This document shows, in pieces, positions 1 through 12,650 of a stretch of DNA of 64,000 nucleotides (position 1 is the first letter of the stretch; every line of letters begins with the position of its first letter). Source of the DNA: Montifringilla adamsi. Its lineage: Eukaryota > Chordata > Aves > Passeriformes > Passeridae. A model generated the notes under the pieces. The model was not told where the DNA came from. It worked only from the letters and a program-made list of their open reading frames with translations, and ran no database searches. The position numbers and the translations under genes were made by a program. The stretch covers positions 6,736,641 to 6,800,640 of the forward strand of contig JAGGNK010007559.1 of NCBI GenBank assembly GCA_017590115.1. Reading direction: 5' to 3'.

Positions 1-880
<880 letters not shown>

Positions 881-2500
881 CGGAGCGGAACGCCTCGAGG
901 GCAGCCCCGCGTGGGAACAGGGCAGCGACAGAGCAAAACCCGCAAATGCCACCCCTGGGGACCCCGCAGTGACCGGGACGCGGCTGCCCGAGGAGAAGGC
1001 AGCACACTGGAGCCTCAGCAGCCACCAAGGAGCATTAACGAGTTCCCCTGGGCACGAGGCTTGCAAAGGAAATATGAATTCATGGGTTATTGCCCATGCT
1101 GTCTGTGCAGGGCACGGTGCACAGCAGCTGCAGGGAAGCGTCCCGGATGGAGGGCAGGAGGAGCACGTCGAAGCAAATCCAGTTCGGTAGGTTCAGCACC
1201 CCAGGGCAGGGCTTCTGCGGCAGTGATTTGGAAAGCCAGGGTGCTTTCAGGCACCGGTTCTTCCTGGAGAAGGGTGGAAAATGCACCAGCAGACACAGCA
1301 GCTCCATAGAGATGCTCTGCTGTGGCTTTTTGGGCAGCAGAGCCCTTCATGGCTTGATTTCAATTCCACCCTCTCCATTTTTAGGGTCCTCTGGTTTTTT
1401 TTTCTTGTTAATGAAGAAAATAAACTTTTCTCAGTTTTCTTGAGAAAAAAACAGTGTTTTGGATAAACCATAATATATATCAAGCCATATTCCACAGATC
1501 TCTGATCTGGAAGCCAAAAATGAAGAGATAAATCAAATTCTTCGGGGAAAGCCAGCACATGGTGGTGACCTCAAGCCAGGTGTAAGAATTCTCCTCTGTT
1601 AGAGCAGGGAAGGTTGGATGAGACAAGGACAACTGAGAACAAAGCAAAACCAAACCCGTGAAATAAAACCCACACAGGAAACACTGCTTCAAAATTTCTA
1701 TATTATTTACTTTTAAGCAACAATCCAGCTTTGTGAAATTACAACACACACTTTAAAGGATGAGATTTTCACCTCATGGTCAAGCACCAGCATGATCATG
1801 CACAGCATTGAGTCAGTTGTAAAAAAAAATGCCCTGTAATTCTTATTTATATATGATCCACTCCACCTTTACTGAATAAAGTCTGAATCAGCCCCTTCCC
1901 AGCACTAGGCCAGGTGGCTCTGGTCATCAGCCCTCTATTTGGCACAGACCCTGTGTCATAGTAGTCCAGTATCAAGATTTGTTTTGTTTTAAAGGCAGCA
2001 TGGTGTACATTAACCACTTAATGATTTATATGGCACAGCAGGGCTCAAGGCATTTACCACATGCAGTCAATGAAGCCTTTTAGATACCTAAACCCCACAT
2101 GTGGAGGAAGGGACTGCTCTTGCTGATTGTTTGCTGGCCTGGTTAACCAGGATTCTAGACCCTTGTAAAGCTAAGGGGTTCTAAAAAAAAACCTCAGTAC
2201 AAAAACCCTCTAAGCACACTTAGAACCAAGCTACTCTCCTTTGAATTACATTACAATACTTCATAAAGCTTTCCCTCAAGTCTATCACTAGAAAACACTC
2301 ATGTCACTTCCAGCAGATCTGGGGGAAACAAAGGACAGAAGTGGAAAAAAACCCTTAATTTCAAAAAAAGATGGAGTACATAAAGTGCTTCTTTTTAATG
2401 AAAGAAATTTGAGATGTACAGTCAGGCTCAAGTTGTGCAGTTCACAAGCATGGGGGAAAGAAAACAGACACGAGTTCAAAACAGTCAGGAAAGGAAAGGT
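881..2500. other. Intergenic DNA and JPT1 3'UTR
   Basis: No protein-coding exon is recognisable here. The part next to 2500 should be JPT1 3'UTR because that gene's stop codon is at 2503-2501 on the minus strand. I could not assign a convincing AATAAA on the minus strand, so the transcript end is left open. The part next to 881 is upstream flank of NT5C. Confidence 0.5.
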
Positions 2501-5500
2501 TTAACCGAGCACTAGGCTGGACTTGCCACCGGGTGGATTTCTCCTGGAGGGTGCAGGTGCTGGTGCTACTGGGCTAGGAACAGGTGCAGCAGGCAGGGAC
2601 TTTTCTTCACTCTGACCTGGGGCAGCTTCTACATCAGCCTCAGTGTTTTCTAGAAGAAAAGAAGCTTTTAAAGTGTTTGATGTGGATGATGAGAGCCAGA
2701 TGTTTGGCTAGCTCAGACGGAAGCTCAGCTCCTGTCAGTTTTGTCCAGGGGTACAGACACACTCCAATGCTGTCACCTGCTGGCAGGGCAGACTCAGCCC
2801 TCAGAAGTGTTTCTCAGATCAAATCTGAGGCCTTAGAGCTCAGTCTCAGGCCTTCAGCAAGAGCCACATTCAGCCAGCTGCTATTAGGGGACACCAGCAA
2901 TTCATTTTTTTAAATGACAAGTAGCTTAAGGCTTAAGTCTTCTACATATAATCAGTCAGTGTTGTGACTGTGGTGTTGTCACTCAGGTCTGAGCAGGTGC
3001 TGGGAGCCACAGCAGCACCAGCAAGAGCTCAAACTGCATCCCCAATTTCCTAACTGGAGGGAAAAGGATCTGACACACTTCTGAGGCTTCACACAGGACA
3101 CACCAGGGAACAGCCATGCATGGGGAGGTCTGATTGTACACTCCCTGGAGAGCACATGAAAGTTTATTTTAAATCCTTCTGAGCAAACCACAAGTGAAGA
3201 CAGGGCACAGAAGGAATTCTTCACAGGAAGCACTTTAGATACTGGAGCAAACAATTAAAGTATTTGCATTGTTGACAACTGAGTACAACAAGTACACCAG
3301 CATCTCACATTTTTACAGATTAGCATGATCAGTTCTGAGCCAAAGGCCCCAGTCAGCACCAAGCAGCCCCTGACATTGGTGGTAAAGATGAACCTCACCT
3401 GTTTTCAACAGACCCCATTGTTTCCTCTCACTAATTCTGGGTTGGGAGAATTCAAAGGACTGCTGCACATTCAGCTTAAGCTTCACGATTTAGTAGACCT
3501 TGATCAATTTTCCTCCCCCAGCCTTCTCTCCAAACTGAACAGGCACAACTATTCCAATCTCCCCTTACAGAGCAGCCACTGCACTCCTTCATCTTCCCCT
3601 TCACCTTCCCTGTGACCTCCACTACAACCCCCTGCCCTTTATGTGTCAAAGACTGTACACAATTCAAGATATAGGGGTATTACCATTGTTTACAGTTAAC
3701 AGTATGTAATTTTCCATCCTCTCCCTGATGACATTCAGTATTTTGCTGGCACCTCCAAACACCTCAAAGAATTTCAAGGGGAAGGACTCAAGGCAGATCT
3801 TGGTTGATCCCCAGCACAGAGCTGAATACAAGGCTGCCATGGTTTAGTTTTTAGGGGTTCCCCCCACTCCAGATTCATTACTTTACACTTGCTTACACAG
3901 GGATTATCCTGCCTTTATACCTGCCTGCCTCATTTAGCTGAGTCCTTCTGGCAGTGAGATTTTCCCACCATCAGCACAATTTGACTACTTGAAAGAGGTA
4001 ATATCACCAACAAAACTGGAGACTTCACTGTTCATTACCTTTTCCAGGTCACAGAAAAAGGCACTGAATAAAACCATCTCCTATCATCTCCCATAGCTCA
4101 TTTTTCCAACCTGAAAGGTAATTACTAAGTCCTACCCTTTGCCTCCTGTTCTTCCTACTCCCAGCAGCAACTTTCCTCACATCCTGTGTCAACTCAGTTT
4201 ATATTTTTCAATGCAGAATGTTATCAGGAACACCAAAGCCCAACTTGTGCCCACTGAACCTCCCTATATCCATGCTTATAATAACCTCAAAGAACTCCAG
4301 CATCTGAGCACAGTCCTCATGCCATCAGGAATAATCTCCACTAGAGATCCTCTGCTGTGCTCATTAACTGTTTGTTTCAGCTGTGCTGGGTTAACACCAC
4401 ATTTTAAGCCTGAAGCTCCTGCAGCTGGTGTGTGTCCCAGTCTGCTGACTGAGCAAGTGCTGAATGTCCCTGCCTGGGGACAGTCCCAGCACTGGGCAGG
4501 ATCCAGGCTCCACCTTCCTGTGGGTCATGTACAGCCTGCACTGCTCACACCCCATCGGGCACTGCCTGATTCTCCTTAGCTGCTCACAGTCATTCAGCTC
4601 ACACTGCCCCTGAATCACAAAAGAAACAAGAATTACCAGCAGAGGAGGCTTTGGGGGAAGTTTCTGTAGCTCCTTGTGTAGCTGATATACATTAGCACTT
4701 CCCACATAATCAAGGTAAGTTTGCCAACCTGATGAGCGAAGCGGTAAAACCAACAGGATCAGATAAAATATTAAAGATCCTCCCTTCTCAGAAAGGGTCT
4801 AATTCCTGAAACAGCTCCCTGCTGAGTGCACTGCAAACCACTGGGAACTCTGATGCCCAAAAGGAACTACAGTTCCCAAAGAGGAAACAAGAGCCCTTCT
4901 GCAAAATAAGTAGGTTTTTTACCCTAGATAGGCTTGATTAATAAACATACACATCCCACCTGACACATACTTGGAGTCTTATAATCAGTTACATACAGAA
5001 AATAATTTCCACATTCAAAAGACTAAACATTTTTTAATGACAGAAACCTATTAAGAATCTGCTTGTGCTGTGAACCTGTCAGCAGACAGCTTTTGCTTGG
5101 AGGTGTTCATTGTTCCTTTCCTAACCCCAGAGACAGCCCTACAAGGCCAGTACAAAGTCCCAGGTATGCCAGTGGGATGTTCAGCACCCTAAATCTGCCA
5201 TCCCACAGCAGGAAAATCCAGGGGAGGAGGGACAGCCAGATCAGAGGGACTGGGCTCCACTCTACTACAACACCCAAAGCAATCAGCGGTGGTAGGAATT
5301 CATTTAACAATCCATCAGGGTGTTCAGGTATTTGCCACAGACACCATTTCCAGGAGGCACTAATTTCTACTCCTTCCTAAGTACCATCAGTGAAAGTTTA
5401 ACATTCAAACCCCTGCCTGCCATTTTTATTTCATCTTTGCCACCTTCAAAAATTTAATTTTCAGTCATGGCCACAACAAGAAACAATCCCAGTTACTTTC

Positions 5501-8500
5501 CATAATACTTGTTTTTTTAACCACTTCCCAGCATAGATTCACCTGACCCTTGATAAGAACTTCCTTCACTGTCACTTGCCAGAAACAAACCAAAAGACTA
5601 ATATAACACCTTTGAAAATGTGAACTTTTTAAAAAAGTCAGGAATACCACTTTGCACGCCAAATTTCAGCCAGCTGTCCTGATCCCAGGCAGCCCTACTT
5701 CTGCTTCCTGGCATCTCAGCCCTTCTCACCTCCCTGCTGTTTGTGGGATCTCCTCTGCCCTGTGGGAAGGTGGTTTAAACAAGCACCAGGAAAAGCAGCA
5801 GAGCCCTTAGAGCAGTTTTCTTCTATTAGCAAACCACATCCTCCTACTCAAGGCATAAACACTAGATGCCTACAGTGCTAATTAAGATCAGACAGACATG
5901 GGAAAGAAATCCTAGAGCCTGTACAGTTGGATTAGAAGCAGCCTGCTAGAGAGGCAACACTTATTTTAGGCAGACACCACTCAGAGGTAGTGGAAATGTT
6001 CTGGAAAAGCTCTCCCCCCTCCCAGCAAGTGTCTTTTCAGGACATGGAGGTGCTAATGGCCTCAGGGATGTCCCACCACTCTAAGGTGTTGAAAGCAGCA
6101 CTTGGAAAGCAGCAGTCAACACACGAATTCCTGTCATCAGGAAGTCAGATATTCCTAAAGTGAATCTTGCAAAGGAGGCATTTCCAGCCTCAAAGCTAGA
6201 AAAAGCACTTCAAGGGGAAATGCCTGTTTACAGGAGATTTGCAGTATGCAGATCAACTTCCTTGGCAAAAATCAGCATTTAAAAAGCAACAGGAAGGGAA
6301 GAGCTGGTTAATACAGACACTTGCAGAAGCAGTAGCTGGGTTTGATTCTTCCTGCAAATGTGGAGTTTGCTGTGTGAAAAGACAATGGGAAAGAAGGAAA
6401 CTGCTAAACTAAAATCAATTATGTTGATGTGTGTCCTATTTAATTATAAGCATATTTAATTTAATTATAACTATAAGCAACTCTAACAGCAGCGTAACCT
6501 TTCAATCACTGAACTCTTTGCAGGAGTCTCCACCTTACCTTCCAGTACTTAGACAAATCCTGACACCAACAGCTGCTAGCAAAATAAACCAACAGGACAG
6601 GTCTCCTTTTTACCCTGATGAGCAACAGCACTCCACATTTCCCTCCATGCCCCAGCAAAGCAGTTGGTCACTGTTGATTTGATGGGTTCCAGGGACAACC
6701 CCAGGCTGCCTCTCTCCTCATAAATGACCATTTATAGATCCTACATCCTCTTCTACTGCAAAGCCACCTGCAACAGGCTTTTACTGGAGGAGTCCAAGGA
6801 AGTTACTCACCAAAAATGTCACCACCAACATCTCCTCCCTAGAAAAGAGAGAGGAACACGTTACATCTCATGTTTCATAAAGCATTTTCCTATTCCATGG
6901 AGTGGATACTCCTCCATGGTGTGACTACGGTGTCTGCGCACACTGCTCTGTGTGGCATCACATTCTGAGCCACAGGCTCAGGGAGGCACTTTTGGAGCAG
7001 CAACAGGCTCTGAGGGACAGAACCCAGAGGGGCACAGTGGGCTCTGCACTCGTAATTCTGCAGTTTGAAATCATGGGTTTGTAAACACCATTTCTTACAG
7101 ACTGACTTATAATTTAACCGGTTCTTTATTTGCCTAACATACTTCTAGAAGTTGAAACAGATATTGGAGTAATCCTGATGACATGTGGCACATTTGTTAT
7201 TCCCACAGTGAAGGACAGAGGTGGGTAAGAACACTTTGTTGTACAGAGCATCCCACATCAAGCAGCACTGACAGGATCCAGAATACTCCCACTGCCCAGC
7301 AGGAAGGGCAAAAAAATTACACTGACGACAACAAGAAAGAGTTGAGCATCCTCTGCTTTCTACTGAGCAACTCTTTGCATTTATCTGTTGCCAAGGCCAA
7401 GAGCATTTGTTCTTTCCAGGGTATTTAACTTCATTTGTGAAACATAGATCAGCTTTTTTTTCCCTGATAAAGTTTCCTTCACTACATAAACAGTTCAACA
7501 TTCTTTACATGCTGAATCTGTTTGCAGGCTGCAGCTTGACCCAAAGACAGGGAGTCTCCCAGCAGCAGCCAAGGCTCTTCACTGGCATCAGGTTTATCAA
7601 CTTTCATAGATTTAACATTGCTAATTACACAGTGAAACTGTGCAGAAATTGGGATTAAAAAAAAAAGCGCAGAAACTGACACCAATGTATCACCGTAAGT
7701 CTCAGGCTGTTTGCACCTGAATTACTGCATAAAAGTAAAGTATTCCACATGGGAGGAATCTGTTTGCAAAGCTGAGAACCACAGTGTTTGAAACAATTTA
7801 CAAAGAATTAGACTACACAGTTAAATTTAAAGCTGAAAATAAACCATAGAAAATAAACTCACTTATATTTGCTAAATTGAAACAAGACATTTTTTGTAAC
7901 AAAGAAAAGTTTTGCGACTTAAAGCTACAACTAATAACAAAAATGGGTTGTAGTGCCTGATGCCAATTACCCAAATAAAACCTAAGATAAAAGGTGTCTG
8001 CTACAACGTTCAAGACAAATAATTATCTACCCAGTTCTTTTCAGAAAACCTAAGGCTGGAGAGTTTTAAACGAGATTTCTTTTTTCTTTGTTCATGCAAA
8101 TACAGGCTATCCTACATTCCTAGGGCTCTAAGTTCAGATAAATTACTGGTTTTTTACTGAATTTACTGTGATTCAAAAGTACCCTGTTTTTCCCATTAAA
8201 TGTAATTACATATCTAGCAAATTTTACTTAACACCATTAACACTATAAATTATGTATGCTCCATATTGCTACTAAGTAAAGAGTTTATATAGAAAATAAC
8301 ACACCTGATGGTACTATTAAAACAAAAAAAGCACTAAAACTACTGAGGTAAGAATTTGCTGGGATGTGAACCCAAGTTTGTTGTCAGACCCACACAGAGT
8401 CTGCTGCAGTAACTGTTGTTTGTGAGATGTTTAAACCCACAGTCACACACAGAGCTGAAATTAGATTTCACATCACTTCATTACTGTCTCAGCAATCAGA

Positions 8501-11500
8501 TGGGTTAAGAGCTCTACAAAGTGGTCCTTGTGAAAAATGCAGCCATTCCTTTCTCAGCATACTGGAAGAGTGTCAGAGGGAAAGGGGAACCTTCATGAAA
8601 AAACAAATTTGAGAGAAAGGATCCAAATCCTACAATGCCTCCCACTGTGTCAACATCCGTGATAAATCAATCCCACACAGAGTGTGAATTGTCCATTATC
8701 AGGCTCTTTGTAGCCAAGTACTGACCTTGGGATCTACGAAGTCTCCACAGTTTGCCTCAGTTGAGTTTGTTCTTTGTGGTCCAGAGGATTCACAGCTGTC
8801 TCTGGTTTCACCTGGCTTAGCCCCTACAACCAGAGATTGAGTCTAATCAGGTTGCAAGATAAACTTAATGTGAAAGCACATCATAAATAGTCACAGGTTT
8901 GGGTACTTTGGGAGAGGTTTTTCTTTGAAATTAGCGTTTTACCATTCTAAAAAGTCCTGGTCCTTTAGATAATACCTCACAAATTACTGTCTTCCAGCAG
9001 CACCCCATGCAGTGAGAGTGTCATTTAAACAGAAGGAGTTTGGGGTCCCAAGGGAACCCATACCGGCAGTGCTCTGCAGAAAGTGAAACTTAAATCCAGC
9101 TGTGAGAACACGAGGCTAAACTTCCTCTGAATAATCAAGACCAAGCAGTGCTACTCCAAACAGTAAGGCACAAGTCCACTTGTGTGACTGAACTTGGAGA
9201 AACTGCATCCAAAATACAATTCTCTGCTTGCAACATGCCTCACACTTGCATAAAATAAACCCCTCTGGAAGAAATTAATGAGAAATAAACAATTCTCTGC
9301 AAGCAGAGAATTTATAGTCTGCATCATTTATAACCCCAAAGTACCAAGTAGGAAGGGAACTCTGGTTTCCACACCAGCCACCAGCAAGCATCAGGCTGAG
9401 CCACAAAAAGAATCAATGCCCGTGAGCAGATGTGGGAACAAAGCACTACAGCCTCACCTGCTGCTTTAGCCCAGGAAGGTGGGTTCTCCTCAGGAGTTCC
9501 AAAGATGCTGGATGCCATTTTGTTCCTCCTCACAGGCTGTTCTTTGGGCTCATCAAAGCCCAGGGAGAAGTTGGAGCCGCCACCGGGAGGACGCAGCACT
9601 CTGTGGAGAGAGGCAGCTTCACACCCTGTGCCAGCCCCCAGCTGCAGTCCCAGCACATCACTTCAAGCATCCAGGTGAGCTCCTGCCAGAATTCCATCCT
9701 GGCACTGTATCTCCGCTGCTCTTCAGTGGCACTTACAAAAATAAAATGCTCTCGTGCTCTACTTGTGCCCTTGCTCCATCCAGTATCACACCAGTGGCTG
9801 CTCCCACCACTCTGAGCCAAATAAAAAATAAAAATAACTATGTGGGCATGTCAAATTCCAGCTTTTTTAAGAGTACCCTGGGAAGGTTCATTTTTAATCA
9901 TCAAACTGGCTGCACAGCAAAGACTGAAGCTTGAACCAAAGGACTGGTTGCACCACTGATGGCTGGGTGCTGCAGCCTTCATTTAGATTTGTTTCCTCAG
10001 GAAAAAACCCTCAAGTCTGCAGCACGCTGCTGGTCTAGGAGTAAAAGTTGCAATTAAACAGCTTGGAGTTGACTATTATTAGGAGAGACACGTGTACAAA
10101 GCTCCAGATATGTAACCTAAATCTAACAATCTGCTCTTAGACACAAAAGAAGCCTGCTCAGTACTTCAAGAGCTTGATTGCAGTCTGCTTTCCAACCTGC
10201 AGAACCCAACCAAAATGAACAGCTGCAGCAAAATAAATCTTGAAACATAAACTCCTCCTGATCTAATTTTCACAAGCAGGGGATCTTTTGTAGCTGGAGA
10301 AGCCAGACAAAAGCCAGGAGAACAAAACTGTGTGTGAGAACTTTCAAAACTCCCAGAGAGATGTGAGGACACAAACAGAACCTGGGGCTTCTTGGGCTTT
10401 CAAGCCCTCCAAGACTCCAAAATGAACACCAGCACAAACTAAGGATGGTGCACACTTCTTCTTAACAAATAATTTAATGAAGTTAGAACATGAAACAGTA
10501 CCCAGCTGGTTAATGCTCCAAACCTGGGAATTCAACACAAAGAGCATGTCCAATTGTACAACTCACATCTTGGGAGAATTTGTGCCTGTTACATCCCAGC
10601 TGCAACACAAAAACGCTTCTCCAGCCTACAGAGCTCAAACACCCCAAAGGCAAGGGAGATTCCTAAAGGGGTGTGACATGGATATTTACTGTTATATGAC
10701 CAGAAAAACACCTTTCCTAACAAAATTCTTTTTTTAAGAACTACTAATGCTCAGCTGCTAATGGGAGGATCCCAGCAGACTGGAGAGTGTTTTATTGTGA
10801 CTTGTTTTGTCTCCTTTCTGAATCAAGATGTGGTGTAATGGTCTTGAATCACTGCTTTATCTTTTTTTTTTTTTTTTTTTCCCTGAGGAAACATATAGAA
10901 GGTTTATTTTCCTAGTTATAGCTGTTGCAGTCACTAATCTGAAGAACAGTCTTGTTGAAAGCAGGGCTTGTTCCCAAACCTTAGATCCCCTCTTTTTTCC
11001 ACAGCAGTGAAACCAGTACTCTCTTAAGAGCACAACAGTTTCCACTGACAGACTTAATGACATTAACAGAATAGGCAACTGAAGGGAGAAAATATATCCA
11101 TCACTCAAACTGTTAAAAATTAATATTCCCTTTTACCAACCTCAGGTAAAGGCTGACAGATTTTATTATAAGCTTCTCACAGCCTCAAAATGCTGTAACC
11201 TGCTTTATGAAAGCCATGTTTAACACTTCAAGCAATGAAGAAACGCTGTTAAAATTCCACCTGATACCCAGTGATGTCCACCGAAAATCCACCCACAGCT
11301 CCAGGAAGAGCTCTGGAAAAAGGTTTGGAAACGAGCTTTGTAGAGATTTTTTTTTTCGCTTTATAAAGCACCAAGAAGGAACAGGAAGCATCCGCTTTGT
11401 CAGGCCAAAACCTTACAGAAAAAAGCCCCGATAGCGTGGAAAACGACACGATCCTCTCCAGCTGTGACTCCCGAGACCGCGGGTGCCCGACCTGGCGCTG

Positions 11501-12200
11501 CGCATCTCCTCCAGACCAACCTGCCAAGTTTTCTTTGTTTGCAGACGGGCTCCGCTTCGCCCCCGCCCCTTCTAGCCCCGGCTCGCCCCCGGGAGCGGGG
11601 CCGCGGCCCCGGGGAACGGGCGGCCCCGGCCCCGAGCCCCGGCAGCTCGCGGACCGAGCGGGCCCCCCCGGCGGAGCCCGGCCCCACCCAGCCCGCGGCG
11701 GCTTCGCGGGGCCGAGGGGCGCGGGGGCCGCGGCGATGAGGGGAAGACGGGCGGGTGGAGGGGCGCGGTGCCCCCCGCCCCCGCGCCGTGCCTGCGCGGC
11801 GAGGCGGGGAGTCGCCTCCCTTCTTTGTTCGGCGGCAGTGGCGGCGGGGCCGCGGCGAGCGGCCCGGGCGGGTCTCGGCAGCTCCCGCACCTCCCTCCCC
11901 CGGGCACGGCGCGGCCCCGGGATGCCCCCACAGCCCACCCGGGTGGGCGCGGCCGCCCCCGCCTCCGGCCAGCCCGCCCGGGAGAGGCCGGGAGGAACCG
12001 CATCCCCACAGCCCCGGCCCGGCCGGAGCCGCCGCCCCAGCACCGAGCCCCAGCACCGCTGCGGAGCCGCTCCGGACATGCCCTCCCCGGGACCCTCAGC
12101 CCCACCGCCCTCTGGGTCCCAGCGGCCCTCGAGACCCCCCAGACCTGGAGCTGTTCCTGCCATTGGGGTCCATGCCCGAGAACGTGGCCGTGGTGGTCAT
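2501..12200 (-). CDS. JPT1: JPT1 (HN1), Jupiter microtubule-associated homolog 1
   Basis: Five coding exons are read on the minus strand: 12200-12145, 9600-9458, 8823-8726, 6838-6811 (only 28 bp) and 2649-2501. All are bounded by GT-AG, phases join without a break, and the product is 157 residues (human about 154 from memory). The N-terminus [19 protein letters not shown] leads into [18 protein letters not shown] and [20 protein letters not shown], the conserved core of the family. The C-terminus [15 protein letters not shown] repeats the PPGG signature. The middle, from exons 3 and 4, is the least conserved. The protein is small, Ser/Pro-rich and predicted disordered, with reported links to microtubules and cell growth. 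Exon 1 uses a weak donor (CAG|GTCTGG). The gene is transcribed towards NT5C and in the same direction as SUMO2 upstream. Confidence 0.96.
9218..9312. repeat. Nested inverted repeats in JPT1 intron 2
   Basis: AATTCTCTGC-AA-GCAGAGAATT at 9291-9312 is a palindrome with 10-bp arms. Its right part, GCAAGCAGAGAATT (9299-9312), is also the exact reverse complement of AATTCTCTGCTTGC at 9218-9231. The same sequence therefore has two possible pairing partners. Confidence 0.9.
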
Positions 12201-12320
12201 GGCGGAGGGGTCGGACTAAGGGAAGGGCTCTGTACACTGACGGTCCCGAGGACAGAGCCGCCCCTACCAATTGCCCCTGCCGCTACCGGTGACAACTGCG
12301 GCCGCCGCCCGCACCGCCGC

Positions 12321-12330
12321 AACTTTTATA
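12321..12330 (-). promoter_or_regulatory. TATA box of JPT1
   Basis: The minus strand reads TATAAAAGTT here, about 120 bp upstream of the JPT1 ATG at 12200. That would place a start site near 12290-12300. A canonical TATA box inside a CpG island is not the usual design for a broadly expressed gene. Confidence 0.6.
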
Positions 12331-12364
12331 CACACCGCAAGCCTTGCCCACCTCCGGCCCTCTC

Positions 12365-12585
12365 ATTGGGAGGTTCAAACGTAGTCGCGAGTTCTTATTA
12401 GACAGTGCCCTGCCATTCTCCCACTTGCCCCGCCTCCCTGTCTATTCTGAGGCGCCTTGCCTCACCGCTAAGAGCCCATTGGTGAAGCACTACGTCTGCT
12501 CTGCGGTGATTGGCTGGGGGCCGTGGCACCTGTTATTGCCGATTGGCGGAAGAGCTGTCGCTCACCGCCGGCGAGCTGCGATTGG
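12365..12585 (-). promoter_or_regulatory. Cluster of five CCAAT boxes (NF-Y type) upstream of JPT1
   Basis: Plus-strand ATTGG, which is CCAAT on the JPT1 strand, occurs at 12365-12369, 12478-12482, 12509-12513, 12542-12546 and 12581-12585. The last four are spaced 31, 33 and 39 bp apart, close to the roughly 31-33 bp spacing typical of functional NF-Y arrays. A TTTGAA on the same strand at 12379-12374 resembles a CHR element. NF-Y use is inferred from sequence only. Confidence 0.6.
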
Positions 12586-12650
12586 CTCAGCCGCACCTGA
12601 GGCCAGACAAAAGTCCCCGCGGCGCTGCCCCCTGTGACGGGCCCCGGGAG

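Larger units (their letters stand above)
11430..12650. promoter_or_regulatory. CpG island covering JPT1 exon 1
   Basis: The base composition changes sharply to GC- and CpG-rich over this stretch, which contains JPT1 exon 1, its 5'UTR, the start of intron 1 and the core promoter. Several long open frames on both strands are a by-product of the GC content and resemble no protein I know. Confidence 0.85.

Noticed and set aside
11249..12401. Long open frames of 304 and 334 codons on opposite strands
   Set aside because: They overlap in the JPT1 CpG island, where stop codons are rare because of GC content. They resemble no known protein and are low-complexity Pro/Gly/Ala/Arg text.
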